DNA from: Channallabes apus | Taxonomy: Eukaryota; Chordata; Actinopteri; Siluriformes; Clariidae | Reading direction: 5' to 3' | Length of the DNA stretch: 64,000 bases | NCBI GenBank assembly: GCA_030522415.1 | Contig: CM060109.1 | Coordinates: forward strand, 1,149,001 to 1,213,000 | Part shown: positions 1 through 12,360 of the stretch, one piece after another | Numbering within the stretch: the stretch's first letter is position 1 | Layout of the letters: the number at the start of each line of letters is the position of its first letter | The notes under the pieces: model-generated | Seen by the model: only the letters and a program-made list of their open reading frames with translations | What the model was told of the DNA's origin: nothing | Database searches by the model: none | Made by a program: the position numbers and the translations under genes

Positions 1-130
1 CAATCGGTTAGCGCGTGATGCTTATAAAGCGGTCCAGGTGAAGCAATGCCGAGTTCGAGCCGCACCCAAAGCATTTTACTGCATATCGCACTGTGTATGT
101 GACAAATAAAATTTTTATTTGAAAGTAAAG
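1..130 (+). mobile_element. SINE derived from tRNA-Ile(UAU), truncated by window start
   Basis: The D-arm (CAATCGGTTAGCGCG), an anticodon-loop-like CTTATAA, an intron-like insert and the B box GTTCGAGCC are visible, followed by a body ending in GTGACAAATAAAATTT. The same element occurs complete in the right arm at 58,286-58,424 on the minus strand, where the acceptor stem start GGCTCCAGTGG is present. This copy lacks about 12 bases after the B box. The first bases of the tRNA-like head lie outside the window. Confidence 0.7.
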
Positions 131-2124
131 CTTAAAATTTAACTTCTACTTGGGTTTGTTTTCGTTATATTTTTGATGTTTTCGCTGAAAGTCAAATTGG
201 CATAACAAATTGTTTAATGGCGCATAATATCTGGAACAAATATCTGTCCATACGGATCAGTATTTCTTTAGTTATTTAACCAGCATAACGTCCCACATCA
301 AAGATCTGATGGGGCATAAATCACTTATCACAACTGTGAATAGATGTGGCAGCAGAGACAAATTTAATCCCCATAAACATTCACACTTAAAAACAAAACT
401 AACAGAAGTAAACAGTTCTAGAGTATTAGTGCCTGTTATCACAGGACACGAATCACCTACAGGATACTACTGTATTTTTCCTGCTTATATGTTTTACCCT
501 AGTTTCATTTGGTTTTACACGATTTCATGTGTTATTTGTGTGTGTCTGTGTGTGTACAGTGTGTGTGTGTGCACAGTGTGTGTGTGTGTCGTGTGAGTGC
601 GAGAGATAGCGTGAGAGCGCGTGCGCGAGAGAGGGCTTACATGGTGATTTGTCCAAGGTTACTAAAACCTGGCTTACTACCTATAAACATTATTTCAATT
701 TAATGGGTCTCAATCACAGATGACACGACAAATTATATACTCTGAAACGTTCATTTGAACATTTAAAAATATATACAAAAACATAAATACTAATGTTATC
801 ATGGTGTAAATTATTAACATTAGGTTAGGTCCTGCCCTTAATTAATTCATATTATAATTACTTTTACATAGTATACAGTAGTTGCTGGACTGACATTACC
901 AAAAACTAGCTATTTCATTTAGCCTTTCTAAAATCAACCCATCTATCATTTATAATCAGAAAATATAAAACATATTATGATCTGTTCAATAGCCCATCTG
1001 TTTTAATGTATTTTTTATTATTCATAAGACAACCTTTCAGTTTTGTAAATATTTTAGTTATAGTGTGTTAAGCACTTTAGGTTAAACATTTTTGAGAATT
1101 TGACCATCCAGCTTAGATAAGTGTTATGTCATTGATTAATAAAATCTGGATTAAGGATATTTTATTTTATTTCTTTAATTTTTTAGTTTCCCCCCTGAGG
1201 GATTGCCACCTTATTGTGGTCAGGGGGGTTGCGTGCCTCAACACAATTCAGCAAATACAATACTGTTACTATACAGTAAGCCCAGGGAAAAACAGTGCTC
1301 GAACATGATGCCCCCTTCACATTTCTGAGTGCGCCCCTCCCCCGTATGGTCTCGTCTAGAACGGCCCTGCCTCTGACCGTCTTTTGTCTTGTAAATGAGT
1401 ATTCTCACTCACCTTCCAATCCCCCCAGCGCACACACGCTGTTTGTACTGTAAACTGTAACTGTGTTTGCTAGGGCACTTATACACAGTACTTTAATGTA
1501 TGGAACACTTACTTAACTTACTGGTTTGGTTTAAATATCGCTTATTACCTTTTTCAGAATAAAATTCAAAATAAATTAATAATTAACGTATTGAAGTATT
1601 TTAGTTAAGGACAAAACTGTGCTTGTGTTTAGAACTGCTGAACAGCCGTGTTCATAGGTTTCATCAATGATGGATGAATGGAGAGATGTGTGTGTGTGTG
1701 TATATATGCGCGTGCTCTGCAGCATTTCTCCGTTGGCTTTAACACGCACACCCATCCCCCCGCCAAAAACACACACAGAGCAATTAACACCATGTCATAC
1801 TCAGGAGTGGAAGGTGAGAAACCTCAATGGAGAATACCAAGTTTGTCGTTGCTCTTTTGGAGTTCTTAAAACCCAAAACATTTATTTATACTGAGAAAAA
1901 ATTATTATGGGTCACATAATCACAAACACAAATACATATAATCAAGTGTTTAACTGGTTTCATTTGTTTCTATGACCAATAATTATTATTATGATTTTCA
2001 GCCCAACTCTTTGACTATTTAAAACAACGTTGTGTCCCATTTTTTGCCCATTGAAGTTGTTGGTTCAACTAAACGTTTTTTAAATACCCAAACAATCCCC
2101 CAACAATTAAAACATGCAAACATG

Positions 2125-2543
2125 ACTTTACCAATGCAATTTATTCTTCCAAAACTAGTCAAAGTTAAAACAGTATATAAAACAGGTGAATACATGTTGT
2201 CTTTTTTGCTTAAAGTTCATTAAACTACCCGGATACACCAGCTGCTTATAAGTCTCTATCTATAGTCCTTTTATATTAAAATATCAATTTTTCAAATATC
2301 AAAACTATTAAACATGGAACAGTTTAAGTCTTTGTTTCCCCCAAAGTACTGTATCAGACATTTTGCAGTTCTATGTTCAGAATATACAGTAGACCTGACC
2401 AAACATCATTCTAAAGCTGTCGGACTGTGACATCATCCCTCCTACAGCTCCCTCAACAGCTTGTTCAGGCTCCTCCAGTCCTGTAGCTCCAAAAGTCCAG
2501 CCGTCACCCGTCTGACCCCCCAATCCTCCACAGCGGAGCTCTG
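2125..2543 (-). other. Putative terminal exon in left arm
   Basis: On the minus strand, a pyrimidine-rich tract ending TTTAAG precedes a block starting CAGAGCTCCGC. An AATAAA (plus-strand 2,140-2,145) lies near its end. Two short overlapping frames stay open across the block in both arms; one continues for about 50 codons from the junction with the upstream exon at 3,486. The block matches 55,880-56,300 in the right arm with only about three substitutions in some 215 bases, fewer than in the neighbouring promoter or intron. I do not recognise a protein family. It could be a non-coding RNA exon or a gene fragment. Confidence 0.35.
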
Positions 2544-3485
2544 CTTAAAGACAACAGGAGAATTTAGTCAAGACAAAGATAAATAAACTTCACAGAACAT
2601 ATAGTTCTAATAAAAATAATATATATTAATAAACCTATTTACCACAGAGTGTGTAAAATACTGTTTTGGGGATTCTGGAATGTAAATAAACTGCCTGTGC
2701 TAATGTTAACCAGTGAACAGTGTTAGTGTTAACCACTGACTGTCTGTATTACCGCCTGAATTAAATTTACTTAATGCGCTTCTCATACAAATAAGTTAAG
2801 CGATATAATACTTGTATATGAGCATTAGTTCATCCCTGAGGCCAAACTATAACTTACTGAAGCCGCTCACACACACACATACACACACACACACACACCT
2901 CCCCCCTCCTCCTCCTCCTTAACTGATAAACACTTCAGTGTTGTTATCCAGCTCGTTAACTAAGCGCTCGCGCTACCGCGGAAAGTCATGGACAAAGTGT
3001 ATAAAATATAAACCGGGTTATGAGCGTTACTAGCTCCTGTACAGCTACCCTCAGTCTGTGTCCCTCATCAACTGCATCATATTATATTACAGTCACAGAA
3101 ATAACCTGCAGATTAACTCTTAACCAGAGAATAAATAAGCGCTGAATTTATCCAGACAACACGCGGTGAGATTCTCTCAGTATTTACAGAGAACACAAAC
3201 ACTCTTCATCGGGTAGTGCAGCTCTTGTAATAGGGACATTAATAGTATTTTCGAAGCTTGAGCATGTTTTTGAGTTAAAGTGGAGTGACATTGTGAGTGT
3301 GTGACACTGACAGTAAGCTGTAATATTAACTCCAGACTTGGTAAACAGATCATTAAGTTCTCTAAAGTGACATCTGACCGCTGCTGGTGCTGCCAGTGAT
3401 ATTTAAAACGGCCAATAAAAAACTAAACTGGTAAATAAACTGTAAACTACCCCAAACACATTCTATAAAATAAAACATCACTTAC

Positions 3486-3545
3486 CACGAATAGTCCGTT
3501 AAGCCGCCATCTTCATCTCTGTAGTTTGGCAGCGTCAGTTCGGCG
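3486..3545 (-). other. Putative first exon with splice donor, left arm
   Basis: On the minus strand the block contains AAGATGGCGGC (plus 3,503-3,513), a sequence typical of YY1-bound start sites, and ends CGTG just before GTAAGTG, a strong donor. A five-codon upstream ORF (ATG AAG ATG GCG GCT TAA) sits here. The matching right-arm exon ends at 54,944. The layout is that of a GC-rich promoter with a non-coding first exon. Confidence 0.4.
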
Positions 3546-3796
3546 GGGGTGGGGGCGGGTTGTTAAAATCACGTGATTGCAACTCCGCGCAGCTGGCTTG
3601 CTTTAACGTGTTCTTGAGAATGACGCGCCATCTAGTGGTGGCACCAGGTAAATGAATAAATAGGGCTTGAATGGGGGTGTTTACTGTGAAATCTTGACAC
3701 GCCTTTCTGGCAGAAAAGGGAGGGGGGATTACGGCATGCAAAGGCCATTCACACTTCAGCCACACGGTCGCGGCTATTTGGCGTGGCTCCCACTGT

Positions 3797-6280
3797 ATGT
3801 TTTTTTCTAAACAATTAAACATTTGAATGAACATCTTCTAAGAGGGGTGATTCCATACTTTTTTCGAGGGGTTGTACAACGCCGATTAAAGTCTAATGGT
3901 AATAAAAAAATTTTTTGGAAAGTTTTAAAAGTTCCAATATTTGACCATTTCCTTAATACGTTAACACAGGTCTCAGAATGTGTGTGTGTGTTAATACTCC
4001 AGCAATAATCCTCCTGACAATGCATTTTTCATATCACATATCTTTAACTCACTCCTCAGGTGAGCATGCCATTCTAGTATCTCTATGTATAACACAAAAA
4101 AACAGTTATTTGTTTATTTATGATAAATGAAAACTTTAGCTGGAACTGCATTAGGTTTTATCCTTTTTGTGAATTAGCAAAGCATACTTTACAAAAAAAA
4201 AAATTTCTAGTTTCATCTCACAGTCTAATTAACCCAGTATGGATTTCACCATGGGCTCACACTGGATTTACTGTATATAGGTTTCTCATTAATATGAAAT
4301 ATGAACTAACCTTATTCACTCATTCATGTGGAATCTGTTATAGTAGTTCATATTTAATTATTAATTATATAATTTTCATGGAAGTCCATCCGCATCAAGT
4401 GTTAAGGTTATGTGCACTTCCTCTGATGCACAAACTCAGTTATGTCTTTAGGTGGCTTCAATATTAGTCTCATTTTTATTTTCTGTATTGCTCACCTTTT
4501 CCCACAATGCATCAGGTCAGATGTGCAAACCATGCATATGTTTCATAAAGGGAAATCACCATAATAAAACAAGCAGAGTTCATTCATTTTATCCCCAAAT
4601 CTATGAATTCTGAAATAACCAAATGATAAAGATGATTCTCTCAGTCTGCTGGTTTGATGATTTGCATGTGGACACTGTGAGAGAGAGGTGATATCACATG
4701 TTTTATGTAGGAGCTCCTCAGATTAACATGGAATTTTAACTGTCACTCAAAGATGTGCATTAAATATTTTCCCTTGTAATAAAATCTGAATGGAAGCTGA
4801 AATGATTGACGATGATTGAAAGATGAAAGATTTTTCCCTTTATTACCTAAAACACGCCCCATTCAATTCATCAAACATTATTAACATTTCAACATTCTCA
4901 TCATCCTTCTCAACTCTTTTGAAAGCCACACCAGTGATGCAAACTTGCTTTCTTTATCACATTAATTTATTTGATGTCACATGACCCCCCCGCCCCGGCT
5001 AACTCCAGCCAACACCGCTTAAACTCATCCTCCTCCAGGTCCACACACTCCAGTTCATCATCGCTCTCTCCACTAACACAGCAGTCATGAAAATCACAGT
5101 TGTATAAAATCTCTGAACTTTGTTTGGAGTGTAAACTTTTTAATTTGCATAATATGATAATGATGCTCATACTATAACTGTAAATGTGTGTGTGTGTGTG
5201 TGTGTGTGGGTATGTTAGAAGTAGATCTGTCCACCCACATTCATTACAGCTCATGTTCCTTTACACACGTATCGCTTAATTAACTTGGCAGATTAGTTTA
5301 AAATAAGCTCAGTAGTCATGGCAACTGGAGGATTGTACAGCAGCTGTACTGTTTAACAATACAAAATAATATACAAATGTAAATTGAAAAGAATGGAGCA
5401 TGAGCAGTGGACTTGATGCATATTTATTTCAGCAGCAATGACCTGCTAAAGTTCATCGCCTGATTGAAAAAAAGATGCATAAAAAACAAACTATAAAGTA
5501 AAAAATTACTTGTTTTCTGCTTTTGAGTTGAGTCCAAATCTCCCTCTCTCTCTTTATATATTCTGCACTATGACCTTTACCAGATGAACTGTTCTGGCAT
5601 AAAGTTTTAAATGTATGTTGGCTTTGACAATTTTTCTAAAGTTACAAACCATGAATAATTTGGTTTATGAATTTGGGAGAAGTTGTACAAAGTTAAAAAG
5701 CAGATAGTGACAGTTTGGAGATTTGTAAAGTAGTCATGTGCCTCATGTTCGCTGGAGCAAAGAGAATAAAAAGACAAATTAATCTTTAAAGACTGCAATT
5801 AGTCTTTCAAAATTGTCAGTCTGAGAACAAGTAGAGCTGGGGAAAAAAACTGCTAAAGTTGGCAAGAGGGGAAAATATCCTAAAAAAATTCAAAATGTTT
5901 GACATCTGTGAATATCTCTCAGGTTCGCCCTCCAGCTGTGAAGCAGGAAGAGAAGAGATGTGATAATTATAATCTGTAATCAGCCGAGGTTAGAAAAGGA
6001 ACAGCATGCGTTTTAGAAATCTTGAGCAATCAGCTTAATAACGCATGCTTAATTAACAAACTTAGTTCTGACACTGACTTCCCCAATGAATCTGATTAAA
6101 ATTCAAAGATAAATTATTCTTAATGCAAATCTTTGGTAATAACAAGGCCATCGTGATATTACATTTAAATCACATTTTACACATGTACATTTGTTCATTT
6201 CAGGAGTGCTATAGGTCACATTTGTCCAGTTACAACTTGTAACAGGTTTAACACATGGGCACCACAGACACAAAGGTGAG
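3797..6280. other. Intergenic stretch with no clear gene
   Basis: This is AT-rich sequence with short GT/CA runs, including about 5,186-5,208. The only coding-like signal is an acidic minus-strand segment near 4,976-5,080, listed separately. I see no RNA gene and no assignable transposon here. Confidence 0.5.
4967..5080 (-). pseudogene. Possible orphan acidic exon
   Basis: On the minus strand an AG acceptor-like site (CTGTGTTAG) precedes an open, acidic segment reading about ESDDELECVDLEEDEFKRCW, then a stop beside an AATAAA in CAAATAAATT. Composition is biased to Asp and Glu codons, unlike the AT-rich flanks. I see no partner exons upstream. It may be a last exon of an unrecognised gene, or chance. 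Confidence 0.22.
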
Positions 6281-6284
6281 GTAT

Positions 6285-6640
6285 TAAGGAAATAGAGGAA
6301 TTTTATTTGGAAAAAAAGGGGGGGGGGAGGTTTATGGAGGGAGGCCGGAAAGAAAGGGAACGAGGTGTGCATGTGCAGGTCTGGTGGTAGTGCGCAGCTG
6401 GCATGCGACAAGCAATGGCAGTGTCCAGATTGGCAGAGTGGGCCCATGGGGGCAGCTTTCAGTTTCACTCCTTTAAAGTCCCTGGGGCACATTACATCAT
6501 CCCGCTCGTCTGCCACTCTTCCACGTTTTTAGCATCCCCATGCGACTCTGCTCCATAGATCTACAGAGCCACACCAGACCCACTACACTCCCCGCTTTGG
6601 TTTTAGAATGCGGGGAGAATATTGCGATCTATTAACGCTG
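6285..6640 (-). repeat. Unassigned interspersed repeat, copy 1
   Basis: This block and 28,245-28,640 share an ordered set of landmarks: a TTTTATTT start, a purine-rich AAGGAAAG tract, GCTGGCATGCG, a GGCAGAGTGG block, AAAGTC(T/C)CTGGGGCAC, TGCCACTCTTCC and a CGCTTTG end. Spacing is similar but identity is modest. No transposase or RT is visible. It could be a diverged solo LTR or an unnamed family. Confidence 0.45.
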
Positions 6641-6717
6641 GTTACTTTGCATGTGTGCCCATTTCCAGTGGCCCTACCCCTTCATACACCTGCAGAAGGG
6701 AAGGCCGCAGACCTAAG

Positions 6718-7246
6718 CCTCGTTTACACTGCAGGTCTCGATGCCCAATTCTTATTTGTTGCCTATATCAAATTTTTTTGACCGTCTGTTTACATGTTCT
6801 TTCAACTATGACCCATATCCGATAAACGTGTTTACACTTGCCATTCCATCTGTAACATCGCGCCATTCACCAATTACTGATTTCTTAAAGTTATTTAGCC
6901 CAAATAAGCATTAACACAAGGCGATGTGTGTGTGTGTGTGCGCGTGCATGTGTAATTCCACACTCGCTTCCACTGGAGAAGAACATTACGTCATTAAACT
7001 GCGAAGAAGTCGCAGTTTTAATGATGTACAGAACACAATCCCTCAGGAAATCTGTCTGTTTACACGACAATCACATTAGCAAATAGCTGATTTATATTTG
7101 AATATTTATTTCCACATATGAAGGAGGCCTGAAACTGATTTCGAAATATCGGAATGCATGCGTTTTTTCCTGTTTACACGAACATAGAACATATCCGATC
7201 TGTGTCACATATGAGCAAACTATTTATGTGACAGTGTAAACGTAGC
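6718..7246. mobile_element. Non-autonomous DNA transposon, hAT-like
   Basis: The left end CCTCGTTTACACTGCAGGTC is matched in inverted form by GACAGTGTAAACGTAGC at the right end. GTTTACA-type motifs recur inside (near 6,787, 6,828, 7,067 and 7,178), as expected for subterminal transposase sites. The flanks GACCTAAG and TCTAGAGA are only a weak 8-bp duplication. There is no transposase ORF. Confidence 0.5.
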
Positions 7247-7631
7247 TCTAGAGAAGTGATAACAGATTGAGGTGTACACCCATCACTAGTGCATGTTGTG
7301 ACAACCTGTACAATTTTTAAATGAATGAATGCATGTGAAAGAAGCCACAGCTATTGTATGTATCCTCCATCTGCATCTTTACACCACATTAGACTGCATG
7401 TATGTCTGCCTTTAGCTGTGTCAGTCAGTGGAAAAGAACCCAGTGACCCAAACTTTCTCCTCTCAAAGTTCACCCTGATATCCCAGACCTTGGATAGAAA
7501 TACACATAACATTTCACTAGGAGCTTGAAATGTTCACATATGGCTTTATTTAAAGCTTAATTAAATTCACAGTGAGAATTTAATACAACAAGTACACACA
7601 TGACAATTATGTGTTACACACAGCATGACCA

Positions 7632-7850
7632 ACGTTGAGCCTTGTTCAGACTGCCAGCCCAAATCAGATTTTTTGCAATATCCAGATTGGAATCAATTTA
7701 GTATAAGCTTTCAAAACATCAACTAAAAAAAAAATGAATCAGATTTTTGCAAATCCGAATCTGAGCCACATCAAGACGTGATTTGAAATGAGTTATAAGT
7801 TGGATTCCAAAAGATGCGTCTCAGACTCTACCTGCTCTAATCAGCTTTAA
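7632..7850. mobile_element. Degraded hAT-like MITE fragment
   Basis: The block begins GCCTTGTTCAGACTGCCAG and contains repeated AAATC(A/C)GATTTT motifs in both orientations, a pattern seen in fish non-autonomous hAT elements. The right terminus is not clear. Confidence 0.3.
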
Positions 7851-8030
7851 AACAGTACATTTTGTCACTTGCAATGTGACAAGTTCAAGTCCCCATCAGT
7901 CCAGGCAAAGCAATAGAAAGTGTACAGAACAGGCGATATATTAGGAAATACTGTGCTGCTTGTGACCCTCCTGCATTGTTCCCATAGCAAACAACACAGA
8001 TACAGTAGGTCGACAATATGTTGGATTTGG

Positions 8031-8734
8031 GCTGCTTTTAACAATCGTCATTGTCGAAAGGAAGGTTTACAGAATCAAAAGAAGTTTAAAAGTTTGTATA
8101 AAATATGAATGTGTATGAAACAAAATGATTAGATCATGCCTGATGAACAAGCCGAGTTCGCCGGTGCTGACGGAAAAACTCTGATATGGTAATAGGAAGA
8201 AACCTTGAGAGGAACCAGACTCAAGAGTGAACCCATCCTCATTTGGGTGATAATGGGGATTAATCTGCAGTCATACTGTGTGTTAGGAGGCTGGAAGTTC
8301 AGTATAACAGGAGATGTGTTTAAGTTAATATGGAGTCCAGTTCATTATTGGTGGCTCAGGTAATTCTAGTCCTGAACTATTGAGTGACTGCAGAAGTTCT
8401 TAGAGAACAGTTGTCTGCATCAGCCGAGGCCAGGATCATCTTCATGGTAAAGTGAAACTGTCCCCAGTCACCACACCCATCCCAAACAGACGACACGGGG
8501 CGATCTACAACCAGAAGTGGGGCACCAGGATGAATCAGAAAGATCCAAAGAGCAGGGGAGGTCTGGGTCACTGGCAGCTCAGGAGCAAGATGTTTAGCTC
8601 GACAGAATACAAGAGCTCGACAGAGATAGGGAGAGAGAGCAAGATGGAGAGAAGAGAAGAGCAGAGAAGAGGAAAGATCATAAGAGAAGAAGCGATAAAA
8701 GTTAGGTATGGTCACAGTCACATAATCTATAATT
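8031..8734 (-). mobile_element. L2-like LINE 3' end, copy a
   Basis: The block shares GCTTTTAACAAT, AGGAAGAAACCTTGAGAGGA and CCCATCCTCATTTGGGT with the 3' portion of the LINE at 15.67-16.74 kb, where this sequence is continuous with RT C-terminal codons on the minus strand. That continuity sets the strand. The copy is 5'-truncated and abuts copy b. Confidence 0.75.
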
Positions 8735-9190
8735 TTTCAATTCAATTTTATTTACATAGCGATTTTAACAATGGCCATTGTTTCAAAGCAGCTTCACAAA
8801 ATTAAAAGAAAAGTATGGAAATGCGTATGACCAAGAAAAATGTGTATAGATCATAATGATCAGATTGTCCCTGATGAGGGGCCCAGGGGCGGTGGGAACT
8901 GTGGCAAGGAAAAACTCCCAGAGATGGCAATAGGAAGAAACCGTGAGAGAAACCAGACTCAACATGGAAGCCATCCTCATTTGGGTCATAACAGATAGCA
9001 GGAATGTTATTCAGACATACCTTGTGTTAGGCAGGTGGAAGTTCAATATAACAGAATATGTCTAAGGCAACATGGAGTCCAGTTCAGCACCATGTGGCAG
9101 CTCATGAGCAGCATGTGTAGCTCCAAACCATCATGAAGCAGAATCCAGCTGGAGGTGGTCATTCTCTGGATGCCTTAGGAACCTGGTATG
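8735..9190 (-). mobile_element. L2-like LINE 3' end, copy b
   Basis: It starts with the TTGAA-type tail read on the opposite strand (CAATTCAATTTTATTT), then the conserved 3' region, and ends in the segment with GAATCCAGCTGGAG and CTCTGGATGCCT that also occurs at 16,196-16,260. It belongs to the same subfamily as the 15.7-kb element, unlike copy a. Confidence 0.75.
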
Positions 9191-9195
9191 AGGGT

Positions 9196-9364
9196 TCGGT
9201 CGGAGGGGGTTGTGATCACACATCATTATATGTTGAATGGAACTTGTAAGTCTTTGAATGGTGTTAAAAATACTTACAAAACAAGTATTGCAGCCATACA
9301 TTGGAGGGAACTTCTGAGGTGGTCAGTGATTGATGGCACGGTCGGTCGGAGGGGGTTGTGATCA
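9196..9364 (+). repeat. Direct repeat pair around a 119-bp segment
   Basis: The sequence CGGTCGGAGGGGGTTGTGAT, continuing CACA, occurs at about 9,198-9,221 and again at about 9,341-9,364. Nothing between the copies is recognisable. It could be a local duplication or the footprint of a recombined element. Confidence 0.6.
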
Positions 9365-9365
9365 C

Positions 9366-10332
9366 AACTATAGATCTTTTGTTCTAGGCTATCTCTCCAC
9401 TTGGAAGCACAAAATGGAGCGGCAACATGCAAGGGATTTCAGCATCTCGACGCATATACTAAGCTGTTTATAAAGTAGACACTGTTTGTTTTTTCATTTT
9501 GTAATCTTTCTCGTGTTTACCGTGTACTGTACAATGTATATAAATTTTTTAATGAATTACTGTAAATAAACTACACATGCAGTTGATTTACCAGAAATTA
9601 CTTTTCTGTTTTTTGTGTGTGCTAAACTAAACTTCAGGGTCAAGTATTGGCGATTTTATTTGAAACGTATTATATATTTACTGTACATATGCTGATAAGT
9701 TGTGAGGTGTGTGTGCATGTGTGTGTGTGTCTGTGTGTGTGTGTGTGTCTATGTGTGTGCGTGCGTACTTCTTCTACTGTTATAAAAATTCTAAATATAA
9801 ACAAAATACAGATTTTTTTTCAGAGGTAAACGGAAAAGTGAAGATGTTCAGTGTCACTATGCAGATGTTACACTCAGTGGAGTTACCGAAATCTTTGGTT
9901 TAGTTCTCATTGAGTTGCCACACATCGCTTCCACATTTCACTTGCTTTTATTACTCTTATGTGAGCATAAACAGTGAAACATTCCACAGGTTTATAATAG
10001 ACTGCGTCCAAGTGAACCACGTTCCCGTCGAACGAAACGAGGCATAATCGTGGTGTTTGCTTCGGTTATGACATAGCATAGTTTATTATCTGCTGTGGTA
10101 GATCTGATTATTTATTCAAATTTAATATTGTTTTAGCCATAATTTCATGGAAGCGAGTTAAGAACTACATCGCTGCTCCTGCTCCATCCGAGACGTTCAG
10201 AAGCTTCAAATAAAATGAACGAACTAATGGATTTTCTCAAAACGATATAAAATTAAGTAGAGCTTTCCTTTTTGTTATAGTACGAAGCCCCTAGATGGAC
10301 AAAGGAGGAGAAAAAAAACGGCAGAAAAAAGT
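9366..10332. other. Intergenic, no gene seen
   Basis: AT-rich sequence with a GT-rich run at about 9,705-9,765. No convincing ORF, RNA gene or transposon end was found. Confidence 0.5.
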
Positions 10333-11290
10333 AATTCAATTCAATTCAATTCAATTCAATTCAGTTTTATTTGTATAGCGCTTTTAACAATTGACATTGT
10401 CTCAAAACAGCTTTACACAATCAAAAGAATTATTTAAGTTTGTATGGAATGTGAATGTGTATGAATCAAAATGTTCAGATATTCCCTGGCGAGCAAGCCC
10501 GAGGGCGACAGTGGCAAGGAAAAACTCCCTGAGACGGTAATAGGAAGAAACCTTGAGAGGAACCAGACTCGACAGGGAACCCATCCTCATCTGGGTGGAA
10601 CAGATAGCAGGAAATGATCTGCATTTATACAGTATTAAGTGTTAGGTTCAGCTATAATAGTTGATGTCAATTGATGTTATAATACTTGATGTAAAATGGA
10701 GTCCAGTAGTTATTCGAGACTCAGATAGACTTGTAGAAAGTTCCAGTCCTGAACTATCGAATTGTCAAGTCCTCAGAGAAACAGCTGACCACACCAGTCG
10801 AGGCCAGGAACCATCTTCTAAGTATAGAGAATCATCCCCAGACACCAGACGCATCCTAAAGAGACACACGGGGCATCCATGCGATGAGACCTCCAACCAG
10901 AAACCGGGCACCAGGATGGATCAGACAGGTCCGGAGGGCAGAGGGAGTCTGGATCACTGGCAGCTCAGGAACCACATGTGTAGCTCGACAGAGAGAGAGA
11001 GAGAAAGAGTGAAAGGGGGAGACAGGGGGAGAGAGGAAAGAGAAAGAGGGGGAGGAAGAGAAGAGGAGGAGAGATTGCAATTAGGTATGGTCACAGTCAC
11101 AATGTCTAATGTGAATGTATATTTACTGTAGAGTGCAAGCAGGGACTCCAGCAGGACTAACTATGACAGCATAACTAAAAGGGAGAGCCAGAAGGAAACA
11201 CAAACATGAGGGCTCCCTGAGATGTAAAGCAAACAATCACCTCACCGTCAACAAACCTGAGTGATCAAATGAGACTGAGTAATGCCAAAA
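10333..11290 (-). mobile_element. L2-like LINE 3' end, copy c
   Basis: It begins with an (AATTC)n array, the minus-strand LINE tail of TTGAA units, followed by TATAGCGCTTTTAACAATTG and the conserved AAGAAACCTTGAGAGGAACC region. It then runs into the longer 3' UTR version shared with copies a and e (ACACGGGGC, CCAACCAGA, CACCAGGA). The open frames here are low-complexity Arg/Glu-rich and not real genes. Confidence 0.8.
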
Positions 11291-11598
11291 ACTTTGGGTT
11301 ATAATGCAAAATATGACTTGTTTTTTTTCTTCTGCCATTTTTTTCTCTTCCTTTGTCCCCTTAAAAATTCTGTAGTTAGTTTTCTCAGTTGAATGTGAAA
11401 AAAAAAAATACCGCTGATTATCAACGCGCGAATGAATGGCGCATTGTCCAAGTGCAAGTTTATCTTGGAGCTAAACTATTTACTTTGGGTGAAGGCGCCA
11501 TCTAGCGATCATTGTGTGTCAGCAACAGCTTCCCATTCAAAACAATAGGCGGTCAAACGACCGCTGAACCGCGTTATAAGTAGGTGACACTGTCAAAT

Positions 11599-12360
11599 GT
11601 GTTAAATGCAGTAACGATAAAGTATAAGCACCCACTGCCACTGGTTCTGGCCGCTATCGACCAACTGCGAGGTGCGTCCATCTTCACAAAACTCGATCTC
11701 CGCAGCGCTTACAACCTCGTTCGTGTGCATAAGGGTGATGAATGGAAGACTACGTTTAGCACCTCATTGGGTCATTATCAGTATAAAGTAATGTCCTATT
11801 GGCTGGTGAACACACCTGCAGTGTTTCAGGGGTTCATGAATGACGTGTTTCTGGATATGTTAAACCGTTGGCTTATAGTATATTTAGACGATATTCTAAT
11901 ATACTCCGGGTCATATCCCGAACATGTCAGGCATGTAGCCGCTATCCTTCATCGTCTACGCACTCATGGGCTATGCAAAGGCAGAGAAATGTGAATTCCA
12001 TAAACGGGAGATCACATTTCTAGGCTATCGCATAGGGCCATTGGGGGTCGAGATGAAGAAAGCCAAAGTGGAGGCAGTAACACAATGGCTGGAATCCAGG
12101 TCAGTAAAGTTCAAGCTACAAAGTTTTCTTGGGTTTGCCAATTTCTACAGGCGTTTTATTAGAAACTTTAGTTCGATAGCCGCGCCCCTCACAGCCATAC
12201 TGAAAGGGAAACCATGCAAATTGAAAGCACTCTCAGCCGAAGCAGAGATCGCTTTCGATAAGCTTAAAAGAGCATTTACAACCGCACCTATCTTACGGCT
12301 TCCCGATACCGAGAAGCCGTTTATAGTTGAAGTAGACGCTTCCGAAGGAGGGATGGGGCG
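11599..12360 (+). pseudogene. Chromovirus RT and start of RNase H, broken
   Basis: A Ty3/gypsy-type reverse transcriptase begins abruptly inside the finger domain, so gag, protease and the RT start are missing. In the first frame the motif-A LDLRSAYN and the catalytic YLDD (residues about 100-103 of the 136-residue frame) are visible. The normally conserved segment before PAVFQ is altered. The frame shifts near 11,980 and continues through the connection domain ([15 protein letters not shown]) to the RNase H start (VEVDAS), where it shifts again at about 12,360. The element is dead. Confidence 0.85.

Larger units (their letters stand above)
1..3796 (+). repeat. Left arm (A1) of a large inverted repeat
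   Basis: This stretch is the reverse complement of about 54,621-58,424. The match runs from the tRNA-like SINE at the window edge, through an AT-rich part and an intron-like part, to a GC-rich block ending at CACTGTATG. Collinear anchors are the poly-purine block near 1,190, the AATAAA at 2,140, the exon-like block at 2,330-2,543, the CA run near 2,870 and the GCCGCCATCTT motif at 3,503. The outer end of the arm lies off the window. The two arms differ mainly in microsatellite length and small indels. Confidence 0.85.
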
